From positions 1 through 13,862 of the forward strand of contig CAMLNW010000044.1 in assembly GCA_946481495.1 (NCBI GenBank): a stretch of 13,862 nt of DNA, given 5' to 3'. The notes under the pieces are model-generated. The model did not search any database. It saw nothing but the letters and a program-made list of their open reading frames with translations, and was not told where the DNA came from. Shown one piece after another: positions 1 to 7,862 of this stretch. Both the position numbers and the translations under genes were made by a program. The stretch comes from an uncultured Actinomycetes bacterium (GTDB lineage: Bacteria; Actinomycetota; Thermoleophilia; Solirubrobacterales; Thermoleophilaceae). Within the stretch, counting starts at the first letter, position 1; each line of letters starts with the position of its first letter.

Positions 1-72
1 CGGCTGACGCTCCAGCTCCACCGCGACCGCTACCCGACCCGGTTGGCGTTCGACGTCAAGGCGGCCAAGTAG
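1..72 (+). CDS. C-terminal tail of an unidentified protein (partial)
   Basis: An open frame from the window edge encodes 23 residues, with charged and beta-like character (RLTLQLHRDRYP... ending FDVKAAK), and stops at TAG 70-72. Codon use (mostly G or C at the third position) and the tight junction to the next gene support a real coding end: the last base of the stop is the first base of the next gene's GTG. Too little is present to name a family. The overlap suggests co-transcription and coupled translation with the large surface protein that follows. Confidence 0.55.
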   Translation, partial: RLTLQLHRDRYPTRLAFDVKAAK

Positions 73-3000
73 TGGTGGACCTCGAGAAGGCCCACCGGCG
101 CCACGCGGCGCTCGGCTCGCTCGCGCTGGCCGCCGTGGCAGCGGCGGTGCTGCTCGTACCGTCTCCCGGCAGCAGCCAGTCCGGTCCTCCCGCGGTCGGT
201 CCGCTGCCGCAACTCGGCACGGCCGATGCCGGGATGACCTTGATGGGCGCCGCGCCGGCCACGGACGAGACCTGGGGCTACCGCGAGCTGCCGCTGACCG
301 TCGACCGGATCGCCGGCAGCAGCACCGGCTTCGGCCCGGTCGCCAACCCGCTCCAGCCTGCCCCTCAGCTCGCCTTCCTGCGCCACACGTCCGCCGCCGG
401 CTGGCGCGTCGCCGAGCTGCCCCAGGACGAGCAGGGCAATCCCTACCGCGGCATGACCCCGAACCGCCTGTCGGCCCGGGTGACGCCGAACGGCGGCGCC
501 GTGCTCGCCGGCCGCGACACAGCACGCCCGGTCGGCAGCCAGGCCGTGATCCTGCGCCGCGATCCCGGTGGCCGCTTCCGGCTGCTCGACCAGCCACCGG
601 CCGACGTCCTGCTGCCGGCGGAGCCGGGCCAGCCGGCCGAGGCGCTCGCCGCCGACCAGGGCAGCGGACGAGTTGCGATCGCTGCCTTCGACGAGGGCGC
701 CGCCACTGGCCTCTTCGTCGCACCGACCGGTCGCGCGGCCAGTGACGGCGTACTGCACTTCGACGGCAGCGCCTGGTCGCGCGAGGAGGTCGAGATCCCG
801 TCCGGATCGGAGGCCGACTTTCAGGTCCTCGCGATCGACGCGACCAGCGCCGACAACGCCTGGGCGCTCGCTGCAACCGCTCCGGCACTCGGCCGCGGGA
901 TCGTGCTGCTGCAGCGCAGCGGGCCACCCGGCGACCCGCTCTGGGTCGAGCGGCCGCTCGCCGGCTGGTACGCCGACCGCGACACGCCCGGGCTCGCGAT
1001 CGCCGGCCTGGCGCCGCTCGGCGGCACCGCCCAGCCGCTGACCGTCACGACCGACGGCGTCTGGATCGACGCCGCGGCGACGGTCGCGGGCGCGGCGCGC
1101 GACATCACGCTCTACTTCGACAGCGGCAGCAACACCGTGACCGGCTCGTGGTGCGACGCCTCCGTCTGCACGACGCCGCTCGGCGCGCGCTTCTCGCGCC
1201 AGGGCGACTACCGCAGCTTCGCCTGGCCGGGAACGGGCTTCGGTACGCGCGTGATCACCAACCCGCTCGATGCCGGCGGCGAGGAGGACAGCAACCGCGG
1301 CGCGTACCTGCGCCTGACCGACGGTGTCTTCGCGCGGATGCCGGGCGGTGGCGGCAACTTCCGCCCGTCGGGCGCGTTCGCGAACGCCGACAGCGGCTGG
1401 CTCGAGGGCCCGGTCGAGATCTCGCTGTCCGCGGCGCCGGCACGCCTGCGGCCGTGGCCGATCTCGTTGCGCGCCCCGCTCGCCGACGTGACCGGCGCCC
1501 CGAACGCCACGCCCGGCGCGATCGGCTCGGGCGCGCTCGCCGTCGGCGTCGACGGTGGCGTCGCTCGCTACGTCCCCGGCGGCGGCTGGCGACGCGAGTT
1601 CCTGCTCTCCTCGAGCGGCAGCGTCAACCGCTCGACGCTGCGCGCGGTTGCCTGGCCGGAGCCGAATCGCGCCCACGCGGTCGGCGACCTCGGCGCGATG
1701 TGGCAGTGGAACGCCGACGACGGCCTCTGGAGCGGCGACCCCGGCATCCCGATCGGCTTTGAGGGCAACCTGCTCGACGTCGCGTTCCAGCCCGGCAACC
1801 CGGACCGCGGCTACGCGGTCGGCAAGGGCGGCGTGCTGCTCGCCTACGGCAAGAGCTGGGAGCAGGAGCCGCTTCCGGCCGGCTACGAGAGTCGCGACCT
1901 GACCTCGATCGCATTCGCCGGCCAGCAGGCGATCGTCGCCGCGGGCGGCGACCTGCTCGTCAACGACGGCGGCGGCTGGCGCGTCGACGCCTCCGCCCGC
2001 GCGCTGCTCGACGCGATCCGCGCCGGGCGGCCGCAACTGGTCGCCGTCGCCGGCCTGCCCGACGGCGGCGCCGTCGCCGCCGGGCGCGACATCGTGCTGA
2101 AGCGCGAAAGCGGCGGCGCGCCGTGGACGTTCACCGACCAGCCGCTGCCCGGCTCGACGGCGATCGCCGCGGCGGCGACGCGTCCTGGCGGCGGCGCGCT
2201 GCGCGCGGTGGTCTCGGTCATCCCCCAGCTCTCCTACCCGCCGGCCGACGACCTTCCCGAGCCGGACCCCAACGTCCCGCCGCCGATCCTGCCGCCGTTC
2301 CAGCTGCCCGGCGACGGCTACCTGCTGCGCGAGACCGACGGCGGCTGGAGCGACGAGCAGCGCAACTCGTTCTCCGGCTCGAGCGCCGACCGGCCGCTGA
2401 AGAGCGACCCCGTGCTCGGGCTGCTGCTCGACGGCGCCGGCAACGGCTGGGCGGTCGGCGGCTGGAGCGGCGACGCCGATGCCGCCGGGCGCGGGTCCTC
2501 GACACGCAACGGCGAGGGCCGCTCGATCCGTGCCCGCGTCCGCACCGCCGGGATCTACCGCTACGGCGACAACGCTTCGCCGCAGGCGGCGAGCGCGAGC
2601 GGCGTTCCGCTCGCCGGCGGGCCGGTCCGCTTCGCCGTCGGCGGCCACGCCCAGTGCGACGCCGCCTGCGCCGACCTGGCGCCGCAGTCGATCGGCCCGG
2701 ATCGCACGCTGGGAGCGGCGCTGCGCTCAGTCGCGGCGATGCACGCGGCGCCGGGCGGCCCGCGCGCGCTGCTCTACACCGGCAACCGCGTCAAGGGCGG
2801 GCTTGGCCCCGCCGACGGCAGCCGCTACGCACAGCTGCTCGCCGGCCAGCCGGGCCTGCCGGTCTTCCCGGCGCTCGGCTCCAGCGACGCCGCCGACGGT
2901 CTCGGAGCCGCCGTCTTCCGCGCCGCCTTCGGCGCCTTTCCAGCGCCGTTCGGCGGCGGTCCGGCGCCGGCCGGGATCTCCGCGAGCGGCATCCCCGGGG

Positions 3001-4571
3001 CGTCCCCCGGCAGCGGCGCCCGCACCCACTACGCATTCGACAGCGACGGCTCCGGCGGGCGCGTCCGGATCGCCGTGATCGACAACTCGCTCGGCTCGCT
3101 CGCCGCCAGCGACGCACATCAGAACCCCGCCGAGCCGCAGCTCCCGTGGTTGACCGCCGTGCTCGACGACGCCCGCGCCGACGGCATTCCGGCGATCGTG
3201 ATGGGCAACCGCGACCTCAACACGCGCTTCACGCCGAAGCTCAACGTCGCCAGCGACGGCGACCAGGTCGCGCGCGTGCTCGTCGACCACGGCGCGTCGG
3301 CCTACGTCTACGACCGCCCCGAGGAGAACCGCGCCACGCGGATCCCGGCCGCCGCCACACAGACGATCCCCAGCTACGGCACCGGCACGCTCGGCTACCG
3401 CTCGCCGATCGCCGGGGCGGTCGGCGCCGACAGCGCCGACTCGCTGTTCGGCGACAGCGGCGTGCTGCTGCTCGAGATCGACGCCGCCGAGCGCGACCCG
3501 GCGACCAACCGCGCGCCGGTGAACGTGCGGATGGTTCCGATCATCGAGGACCTGTCGCTCGAGGCGACCGACGGCACTCTGCTGCGTCGCTCGCGCCCGG
3601 CGCTGTTCCGTGGGCTCGGCCGCAAGCCGCGTGGCGGCGACCGCTGGGGCCGCGCGTCGGCTGGCTCGGGCAACCCCGACCCGGCCGGCGGCGACCCCTA
3701 CACCTCGTTCCCGCCCGACCAGTGCCTGATCGCCGGCTGCTCGGCACGGATCAAGCCGGAGTACAGCTTCAGCTCGTCGGACCCCGACATCGCCGACTTC
3801 GTCGTCCAGGACCCGAACTCGACCAACCTGCGCAAACCGCTGATCGGGCCCGACGACAAGGTCGTCAGCGCGAACGCGAGCACGCGCCCCGGCGCGGCCA
3901 CGAGCGCCACGGCCTTTGCCAGCCAGAGCGCCGCGGCTGGCGGGACGAGCGGCCTGCTCTGCCCGTTCAACGCGGGCACGACGACCGTGACGGTCAGCGC
4001 GGGCGGCTTCTCCTACTCCGAACTGGTGACGGTGCTCGACGGCAGCGTCCAACGGCCGTGCGGAACGCGGCCGCTGCGTCCCGACCGCTTCAAGCGCGCC
4101 CAGCCGCAGACGGCGCCGCCGGCGCCGCCCCCGCCCGGACCGGCCCCGTCGGGCGGTCCGCCGTTCAACTTCGAGCCGCCCCCGCTCGTCCTCCCGACGC
4201 TGCCCGCGGCCGTCGCCCCGCCGACGCCGCCGATCGCCGCGCTGCCGCTCGTGCCACTGGCCGCCGCCGGCGTCGCCGCCGCGGTGCCCGCGATCGTCCC
4301 GCCGCCCCCACCGCCGATCGTCCGGCCGATGCCGCCCGGCGGCGCGCCGGCACGCACCTACCAGGTGGAGGAGAAGCGCGAGGAGGAGGCGGCGATCGAG
4401 GAGTCCAACGCCTTCTCGCGCTACACGCCCGACGACGGCGGGATGACCGTCCCGCCCTATCTGCCCGCGCTCGTGCTGCTGCTCGCGGCCGCCGGCGCCG
4501 GCCTCTCCACCCGGCGCGGCCGCCCGCGCCCGACCCCACAGCCCGTATCGACCCGAAGGAGCCGACCGTGA
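72..4571 (+). CDS. Giant secreted, C-terminally anchored protein: propeller-like repeats plus degenerate metallophosphoesterase-like domain
   Basis: This encodes 1499 residues. The N-terminus has a basic start and a hydrophobic stretch (about residues 13-30), a likely signal peptide. The C-terminus has a hydrophobic helix (about 1459-1478) followed by an Arg-rich tail, so the protein is probably held in the membrane with its bulk outside. Residues about 100-830 carry repeated Trp/Tyr-Ala-Val-Gly type motifs (HAVG 535-538, YAVG 581-584, WAVG 793-796, WALA near 263), typical of BNR/YCF48-like beta-propellers. Residues about 850-1180 follow the order of a calcineurin-type phosphoesterase: FGAFPAPFG near 953-961, YAFD from 987, an IAVIDNS strand near 1010 and GTGTLGYR near 1100. 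The usual metal-binding motifs read GNRV (904-907), GSSD (936-939) and GNRD (1045-1048) instead of GD, GNH[DE] and H, so catalysis looks lost. A bacterial-Ig-like stretch (about 1300-1330), a Pro/Ala-rich linker (about 1345-1435) and an acidic EEKREEEAA segment precede the anchor. GTG 72 is chosen for the TAGTG overlap; GTG 75 is also possible. Exact function is unknown. Confidence 0.85.
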   Translation: MVDLEKAHRRHAALGSLALAAVAAAVLLVPSPGSSQSGPPAVGPLPQLGTADAGMTLMGAAPATDETWGYRELPLTVDRIAGSSTGFGPVANPLQPAPQLAFLRHTSAAGWRVAELPQDEQGNPYRGMTPNRLSARVTPNGGAVLAGRDTARPVGSQAVILRRDPGGRFRLLDQPPADVLLPAEPGQPAEALAADQGSGRVAIAAFDEGAATGLFVAPTGRAASDGVLHFDGSAWSREEVEIPSGSEADFQVLAIDATSADNAWALAATAPALGRGIVLLQRSGPPGDPLWVERPLAGWYADRDTPGLAIAGLAPLGGTAQPLTVTTDGVWIDAAATVAGAARDITLYFDSGSNTVTGSWCDASVCTTPLGARFSRQGDYRSFAWPGTGFGTRVITNPLDAGGEEDSNRGAYLRLTDGVFARMPGGGGNFRPSGAFANADSGWLEGPVEISLSAAPARLRPWPISLRAPLADVTGAPNATPGAIGSGALAVGVDGGVARYVPGGGWRREFLLSSSGSVNRSTLRAVAWPEPNRAHAVGDLGAMWQWNADDGLWSGDPGIPIGFEGNLLDVAFQPGNPDRGYAVGKGGVLLAYGKSWEQEPLPAGYESRDLTSIAFAGQQAIVAAGGDLLVNDGGGWRVDASARALLDAIRAGRPQLVAVAGLPDGGAVAAGRDIVLKRESGGAPWTFTDQPLPGSTAIAAAATRPGGGALRAVVSVIPQLSYPPADDLPEPDPNVPPPILPPFQLPGDGYLLRETDGGWSDEQRNSFSGSSADRPLKSDPVLGLLLDGAGNGWAVGGWSGDADAAGRGSSTRNGEGRSIRARVRTAGIYRYGDNASPQAASASGVPLAGGPVRFAVGGHAQCDAACADLAPQSIGPDRTLGAALRSVAAMHAAPGGPRALLYTGNRVKGGLGPADGSRYAQLLAGQPGLPVFPALGSSDAADGLGAAVFRAAFGAFPAPFGGGPAPAGISASGIPGASPGSGARTHYAFDSDGSGGRVRIAVIDNSLGSLAASDAHQNPAEPQLPWLTAVLDDARADGIPAIVMGNRDLNTRFTPKLNVASDGDQVARVLVDHGASAYVYDRPEENRATRIPAAATQTIPSYGTGTLGYRSPIAGAVGADSADSLFGDSGVLLLEIDAAERDPATNRAPVNVRMVPIIEDLSLEATDGTLLRRSRPALFRGLGRKPRGGDRWGRASAGSGNPDPAGGDPYTSFPPDQCLIAGCSARIKPEYSFSSSDPDIADFVVQDPNSTNLRKPLIGPDDKVVSANASTRPGAATSATAFASQSAAAGGTSGLLCPFNAGTTTVTVSAGGFSYSELVTVLDGSVQRPCGTRPLRPDRFKRAQPQTAPPAPPPPGPAPSGGPPFNFEPPPLVLPTLPAAVAPPTPPIAALPLVPLAAAGVAAAVPAIVPPPPPPIVRPMPPGGAPARTYQVEEKREEEAAIEESNAFSRYTPDDGGMTVPPYLPALVLLLAAAGAGLSTRRGRPRPTPQPVSTRRSRP

Positions 4572-5353
4572 CCAGCCCCCGTTCCGTCAGCCACGCCGCT
4601 TGGGCGGCGCTCGCGCTCGCCCTCGTCGCGGTCGTCCTCTCGACGACCGCCGACTCCGACGCGTCGAAGAGCGACCTCGCCCAGCTCAGCGCGAGCTCGA
4701 AGCCGCGCAAGTTCGGACTGCTGCGCCTGAACTCGAAGGCGAAGATCCCGGTCAGCGCGATCCCGAAGGTCCGGCGCGCACGCAACGCCGACCGCCTCGG
4801 CGGCCGCCGTGTCCGCGCGCTGCTCGACCGCTGCGCACCGGAGACTGTCGACCTCGGCACGATCTGCATGATGGCCAGCCCCTACCCGCTGACCCGCACC
4901 GAGGTCGGCAAGAACGACTACTTCTTCGCGACCCAGGCCTGCGTAGAGCTCGGCGGCTACCTGCCGACCGCCGCCCAGCTGATCGGCGCCGCGCCGCGCG
5001 TCAAGCTCGCCGGCCGCGCCGACGACAACGAGGTCACCGCCTCGACCGACGTCGACCCGACTGACGGGTTGAAGGACCGTCGCGAGATGAGCTCGACGCT
5101 GACTACGACTGCCTCTGGCGCCCGCGCTGCCGGCTCGCAGGGTGTCAGCGACGTCTCGCGCGGCGACCCGCGTGCCGGCGAGCCCGACCCGGCCCCCGTG
5201 CCGGCCAATCCCGCGCCCGAGACGCTCCACTACATCACCGTCTACGACAACGGCGACCGCGGCGGCTTCGCCGGCGGCAAGCCAGTCGGCCAGCCCGAGA
5301 ACTTCCGCTGCGCGTTCAACAAGGCCCAGGGCAACTACGGCTCATTCGAGTAG
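4568..5353 (+). CDS. Secreted FGE/sulfatase-modifying-factor-like fold protein
   Basis: This encodes 261 residues. The GTG start overlaps the preceding stop (GTGA) and has a strong Shine-Dalgarno AAGGAG at 4556-4561, six bases upstream, which fixes this start over the long open frame that extends further upstream. A hydrophobic N-terminus (about residues 10-27) suggests export. Residues 88-145 resemble the formylglycine-generating-enzyme (FGE) domain: YPLTRTEVGKNDYFFA (106-121) parallels the family's YPVTxxEVTNxxY, ACVELGGYLPT (124-134) parallels the GxRLPTEAEW region, and the end has ENFRCA (244-249) like the family's GFRC. Four cysteines (89, 100, 125, 248) could form disulfides. Sequence identity is low, so the fold is an inference and catalytic FGE activity is not implied. 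It is translationally coupled to the giant surface protein, suggesting a shared envelope role. Confidence 0.8.
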   Translation: MTSPRSVSHAAWAALALALVAVVLSTTADSDASKSDLAQLSASSKPRKFGLLRLNSKAKIPVSAIPKVRRARNADRLGGRRVRALLDRCAPETVDLGTICMMASPYPLTRTEVGKNDYFFATQACVELGGYLPTAAQLIGAAPRVKLAGRADDNEVTASTDVDPTDGLKDRREMSSTLTTTASGARAAGSQGVSDVSRGDPRAGEPDPAPVPANPAPETLHYITVYDNGDRGGFAGGKPVGQPENFRCAFNKAQGNYGSFE

Positions 5354-5368
5354 CGCACGGCGAGGCTC

Positions 5369-5408
5369 GTTATCCAGATGTTCTCCAGCTCGACACAGGT
5401 CGTTCACC
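5369..5408 (+). promoter_or_regulatory. PHO-box-like array upstream of the first small regulator
   Basis: Four 7-base units start exactly 11 bases apart: GTTATCC (5369), GTTCTCC (5380), CGACACA (5391) and GTTCACC (5402). The last equals the GTTCACC unit known for Streptomyces PhoP sites, which also use 7-base units with 4-base spacers. Unit three is the weakest match. The array lies in the 86-base gap between the FGE-like gene and the receiverless winged-helix gene, 31 bases before its GTG. No clear -10 element could be picked out. Confidence 0.6.
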
Positions 5409-5439
5409 GCCGAACCATCGCCATCGATGAGGGTTCTGC

Positions 5440-5793
5440 GTGATGCTGGCAGCGCTGCCGCCGAACTCGCCTGACGACCTGGAGGAGCGTCGGATCGGCA
5501 ATGTCGAAATACGCCCGACCGAGCTTCAGGTGCTGATCGACGGTCGCCGCGCCGGCCTGACCGTGCGCGAGTTCGAGCTCTTCTACGTCCTCGCCGAGCG
5601 GCTCGACCGCGTCGTCCAGCGCGCCGAGATCTACCAGCTCGTCTGGGGCGGCAAGATGCCGCGCCGCGATCGCTCCGTCGACGTCCTGATCCGCAAGGTC
5701 CGCCGCAAGCTGGAGCTGGCCGCCCCCGACTGGACCTACATCCACACCCACTTCGGCATCGGTTACCGCTTCACGCCGGAGCGAACCGCCTAG
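5440..5793 (+). CDS. Receiverless PhoB/OmpR-type winged-helix DNA-binding protein
   Basis: This encodes 117 residues, essentially a lone Trans_reg_C (PhoB/OmpR effector) domain. An N-terminal beta-sheet part (residues about 18-40) leads into LTVREFELFYVL, helix 2 with QRAEIYQLVWGG, the recognition helix RDRSVDVLIRKVRRKLE, and the wing hairpin YIHTHFGIGYRF near the C-terminus. There is no phosphoacceptor receiver domain, whereas usual family members are 220-260 residues. GTG 5440 and ATG 5443 are adjacent possible starts; GAGGG at 5429-5433 is spaced suitably for the ATG. The gene follows a PHO-box-like array and converges on the minus-strand operon, overlapping its last gene by four bases. 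It probably binds DNA in the phosphate regulon, as competitor or partner of the full response regulator at 7863-8654, but this is inferred. Confidence 0.9.
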   Translation: MMLAALPPNSPDDLEERRIGNVEIRPTELQVLIDGRRAGLTVREFELFYVLAERLDRVVQRAEIYQLVWGGKMPRRDRSVDVLIRKVRRKLELAAPDWTYIHTHFGIGYRFTPERTA

Positions 5794-5933
5794 CCGTCGG
5801 CAGCCCGGCGCTCGGCCCGCTTCTCACGCCGGTTGCGCAGCTCGGTCCAGCCGAGCCAACCGAGGAACCCGATCACCGGGACGAAGTAGGCGAGGTTGAC
5901 GAGCCAGTGGCCGGCGTGCGCGAGGAGGATCAC
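5790..5933 (-). CDS. 47-residue single-pass membrane protein
   Basis: This is a short gene on the minus strand, GTG at 5933-5931 to TAG at 5792-5790. It has a GGAG Shine-Dalgarno (5942-5939) five bases before the start. The product begins MILLAHAGHWLVNLAYF, continues through one hydrophobic segment (about residues 10-29, including FLGWLGW), and ends in a highly charged Arg/Glu-rich tail (about 31-47), so the tail is likely cytoplasmic. It lies 38 bases after the stop of the polytopic membrane protein and reads in the same direction, so it is probably the last cistron of that operon. Two histidines in HAGH could be metal ligands, but that is speculative. It may be a small subunit of the adjacent membrane protein. 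Its 3' end overlaps the convergent winged-helix gene. Confidence 0.72.
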   Translation of the reverse strand: MILLAHAGHWLVNLAYFVPVIGFLGWLGWTELRNRREKRAERRAADG

Positions 5934-5949
5934 GGCAGCTCCAGGCTAC

Positions 5950-5971
5950 GCACTCACTCGCCAGAGAGTGC
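5950..5971 (-). other. Short intercistronic hairpin
   Basis: GCACTC (5950-5955) and GAGTGC (5966-5971) can pair over a 10-base loop, with further partial pairing of flanking AGG/CCT. It sits between the polytopic membrane protein's stop and the 47-residue gene. It lacks a U-run, so it is more likely an mRNA processing or stability element than a terminator, and it may be chance. Confidence 0.25.
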
Positions 5972-7366
5972 CTACTGGTTCGCCTGCGACAGCAGCCAGA
6001 GCGCGAGGCTGGTGAAGCCGACCATCACGGCGAGCATCCAGTACTGGGAGCGGACGGCGAGCTTGACGTCGGAGTAGATCGTCAGCGCCTTCTCGTGGGC
6101 GAGTGTCAGCGCGGCGACGTGGCCGAGCACGACGAAGCCGACCATCCAGTACCAGGCGCTCGTCGCCCCGATCACGCCGTAGTCGATCGAGCGGTCCGCG
6201 GTGCCGAAGATGTCGGTGCCGGTCTCGCCGAGCGGGTTCGAGGCGAGGTAGCCGAGCGGGTTGCTCGACAGCGTCAGGATCGCCTGGCCCTGGTAGAGCA
6301 GCAGCGTGAAGTAGTGGGCGGCGACATAGGCGAACGCGATCGGCACCAGCGACGCGACGAAGGCGCGCGACAGCTCACGCGTGGAGAAGCCGCCGCCGAC
6401 GCTCTGGGCCCCGCGCACGCCGAGCATGTAGAAGCCGTAGACGATCGCGATCGCCGCGATCAGCCCGACCAGGAAGGTCAGCTCGAGCGCCTTCTCCGGC
6501 GACAGCCCGAGCGTCTGGAAGAAGTCCGAGATGTCGGGCGCGATGCCGGTCCAGATCGGCGCCTCGGCGGCGCCGTCGAAGGTGACGCTGCCGATCATCA
6601 CCGCGAGCAGCGGCACTGTTCCGGCGAGCGGACGGAAGTCGGCGAGGCTGGCCAGCGGCGCGCGCAGGCCGATGACGCCGTCGCGCGCGCTCCATGGCGA
6701 GATCCGCGCGAACAGCGCGAAGTAGACGCTGAAGCCGTCGCCGCGCTCGGTCCACTCCTCGACGCCGTAGAGCGCCATCCCGACGAACTGCCCGACCGAG
6801 TAGACGAGCGCGGCGATCGCCACGGTCCGCGGCGCGTCGCCGTCCGACACCGCCAGCTCGAGCGCCGCGAACAGGAAGATCCCGGCCACCGCGGGCCAGT
6901 GGCCGAGCCGCTCGGGATAGGAGAGCGGCGCCGGCATCGGCGCGCGCGCCGCCGTGCGGGCGATCCACGACACCGCGCGACCGCACGCCCGCCACGGGTT
7001 GAATGCCTTGAAGACGTTGCCGAACAGCACGCTGAGCCCGACCAGGCCAAGCCAGAAGATCACGTAGACGAACGTCGGCGCGAAGTTCGCCGTGGCCGCC
7101 TGCGAGCCCTCGAAGCCGGCGTAGACGGTCAGCACGAGCAGCGCGACCCCGGCCAGGCCGCAGACCAGCTCGACCGGCCAACTGAACAACACGCGCGACA
7201 GTCCCGGCAGCGGCCGGAACGACGCTCGCGACAGCTTCGGCTCGGGCCACAGCACCGCAAGCGCGACGAACGACACGACGAGCACGACCGCCGCGGCCCA
7301 ACCGAACAGCCACTCCGGGATCGGCAGGTCGGAGCGACCTACGATCCCGTGAGCGATAACGGTCAA
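5972..7366 (-). CDS. Polytopic membrane protein, 'fenitrothion hydrolase'-like actinobacterial family
   Basis: This encodes 464 residues with about ten hydrophobic helices (approximately 19-40, 64-85, 96-116, 157-174, 183-201, 249-268, 295-316, 333-356, 405-425, 440-460). The TTG start overlaps the stop of the cupredoxin-like gene (TTGA), so the two are translationally coupled. Recognisable features are the opening HGIVGRSDLPIPEWLF, the loop FNPWRACGR after helix 3, and the C-terminal helix GHVAALTLAHEKAL with its histidines. From memory, automated pipelines often label actinobacterial relatives 'fenitrothion hydrolase'; that label rests on distant similarity and should not be taken as function. 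Conserved-looking histidines in membrane segments (AHYF, GHVAA, AHE) and the cupredoxin-like partner suggest a metal- or redox-linked envelope role, which is inference. Confidence 0.85.
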   Translation of the reverse strand: MTVIAHGIVGRSDLPIPEWLFGWAAAVVLVVSFVALAVLWPEPKLSRASFRPLPGLSRVLFSWPVELVCGLAGVALLVLTVYAGFEGSQAATANFAPTFVYVIFWLGLVGLSVLFGNVFKAFNPWRACGRAVSWIARTAARAPMPAPLSYPERLGHWPAVAGIFLFAALELAVSDGDAPRTVAIAALVYSVGQFVGMALYGVEEWTERGDGFSVYFALFARISPWSARDGVIGLRAPLASLADFRPLAGTVPLLAVMIGSVTFDGAAEAPIWTGIAPDISDFFQTLGLSPEKALELTFLVGLIAAIAIVYGFYMLGVRGAQSVGGGFSTRELSRAFVASLVPIAFAYVAAHYFTLLLYQGQAILTLSSNPLGYLASNPLGETGTDIFGTADRSIDYGVIGATSAWYWMVGFVVLGHVAALTLAHEKALTIYSDVKLAVRSQYWMLAVMVGFTSLALWLLSQANQ

Positions 7367-7824
7367 GATGGCTCCACCACCAGCCGCGCGATCAGCGCGT
7401 CCTTTCCGGCGTGCTCCGCCTCATGGCTCTCGATCTCGAAGACGCCCTCGATCGTCGCGTCGAACTGGAAGCGCGCCGGCTTGCCCGGCGCGACCGACTT
7501 CTCGATGTCGTAGCCGTGGATGTGAATGTCGTCGGCGACGTCTGAGCGCACGACGATCCGCACCGGGTCGCCCTTCTTCGCGTCGATATCGGAAACCCCG
7601 TCGACCGGCTCGTGGTCCTTCAGCTCGATCACCGTCGCGGTCGGGCCGTTTGGTGGCGGCTTCGGCGCCGATGGCGCGGTAGCGGTCGGCGCAGTCTCGG
7701 TGGCCGTGCTCGCCGCCTGATTGCCGCTGTCGCTGTCGTCGTCGCCTGGGCGCGCGATCAGGAAGGCGGCCACCACGACGACCACCGCGAGCGCGATCAA
7801 CCCCCAACGTCCTGCCTTCGACAT
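7363..7824 (-). CDS. Membrane-anchored cupredoxin-like protein lacking cysteine
   Basis: This encodes 153 residues. One N-terminal membrane helix (about 9-23) is followed by an Asp/Ser then Ala/Thr/Pro linker (about 27-62) and a small beta-sandwich domain (about 63-153). The domain shows ATVIELKD, GDPVRIVVRSD, IHIHGYD (100-106), FQFDATIEGVFEIESHEAE and a final ARLVVEP strand, the order of cupredoxin-like domains. A type-1 copper site needs a cysteine, and none exists anywhere in this protein, so it either binds metal differently (histidines 101, 103, 134, 138) or not at all. The ATG has a GAAGGGG Shine-Dalgarno. It is preceded by the response regulator gene with a 38-base gap and overlaps the downstream membrane gene, so the group reads as one operon. 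Confidence 0.82.
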   Translation of the reverse strand: MSKAGRWGLIALAVVVVVAAFLIARPGDDDSDSGNQAASTATETAPTATAPSAPKPPPNGPTATVIELKDHEPVDGVSDIDAKKGDPVRIVVRSDVADDIHIHGYDIEKSVAPGKPARFQFDATIEGVFEIESHEAEHAGKDALIARLVVEPS

Positions 7825-7862
7825 CCGAGTACCCCTTCGGGAGATCTACGGGACCGCGGACG

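Noticed and set aside
30..2648. Long minus-strand open frame of 872 codons opposite the giant surface gene
   Set aside because: It is Arg/Ala/Gly-rich with no recognisable domain, and lies antisense to a frame with clear signal peptide and repeat motifs. Such open antisense frames are expected at this GC content.
2123..4567. Upstream part of the open frame ending at 5353
   Set aside because: It is an Arg-rich shadow of the giant gene. The real protein begins at GTG 4568 with AAGGAG upstream.
5354..5439. A gene in the gap before the first small regulator
   Set aside because: Only shadow frames run through it; the 11-base-period array explains its content better.
5950..5971. Hairpin as an intrinsic terminator of the minus-strand operon
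   Set aside because: Stem is only six base pairs, no U-run follows on either strand, and a well-supported small gene lies downstream.
6095..7513. 472-codon plus-strand frame opposite the polytopic membrane gene
   Set aside because: Composition is Arg/Asp/Glu/His-rich shadow sequence, while the minus frame has regular membrane helices and operon-type overlaps.
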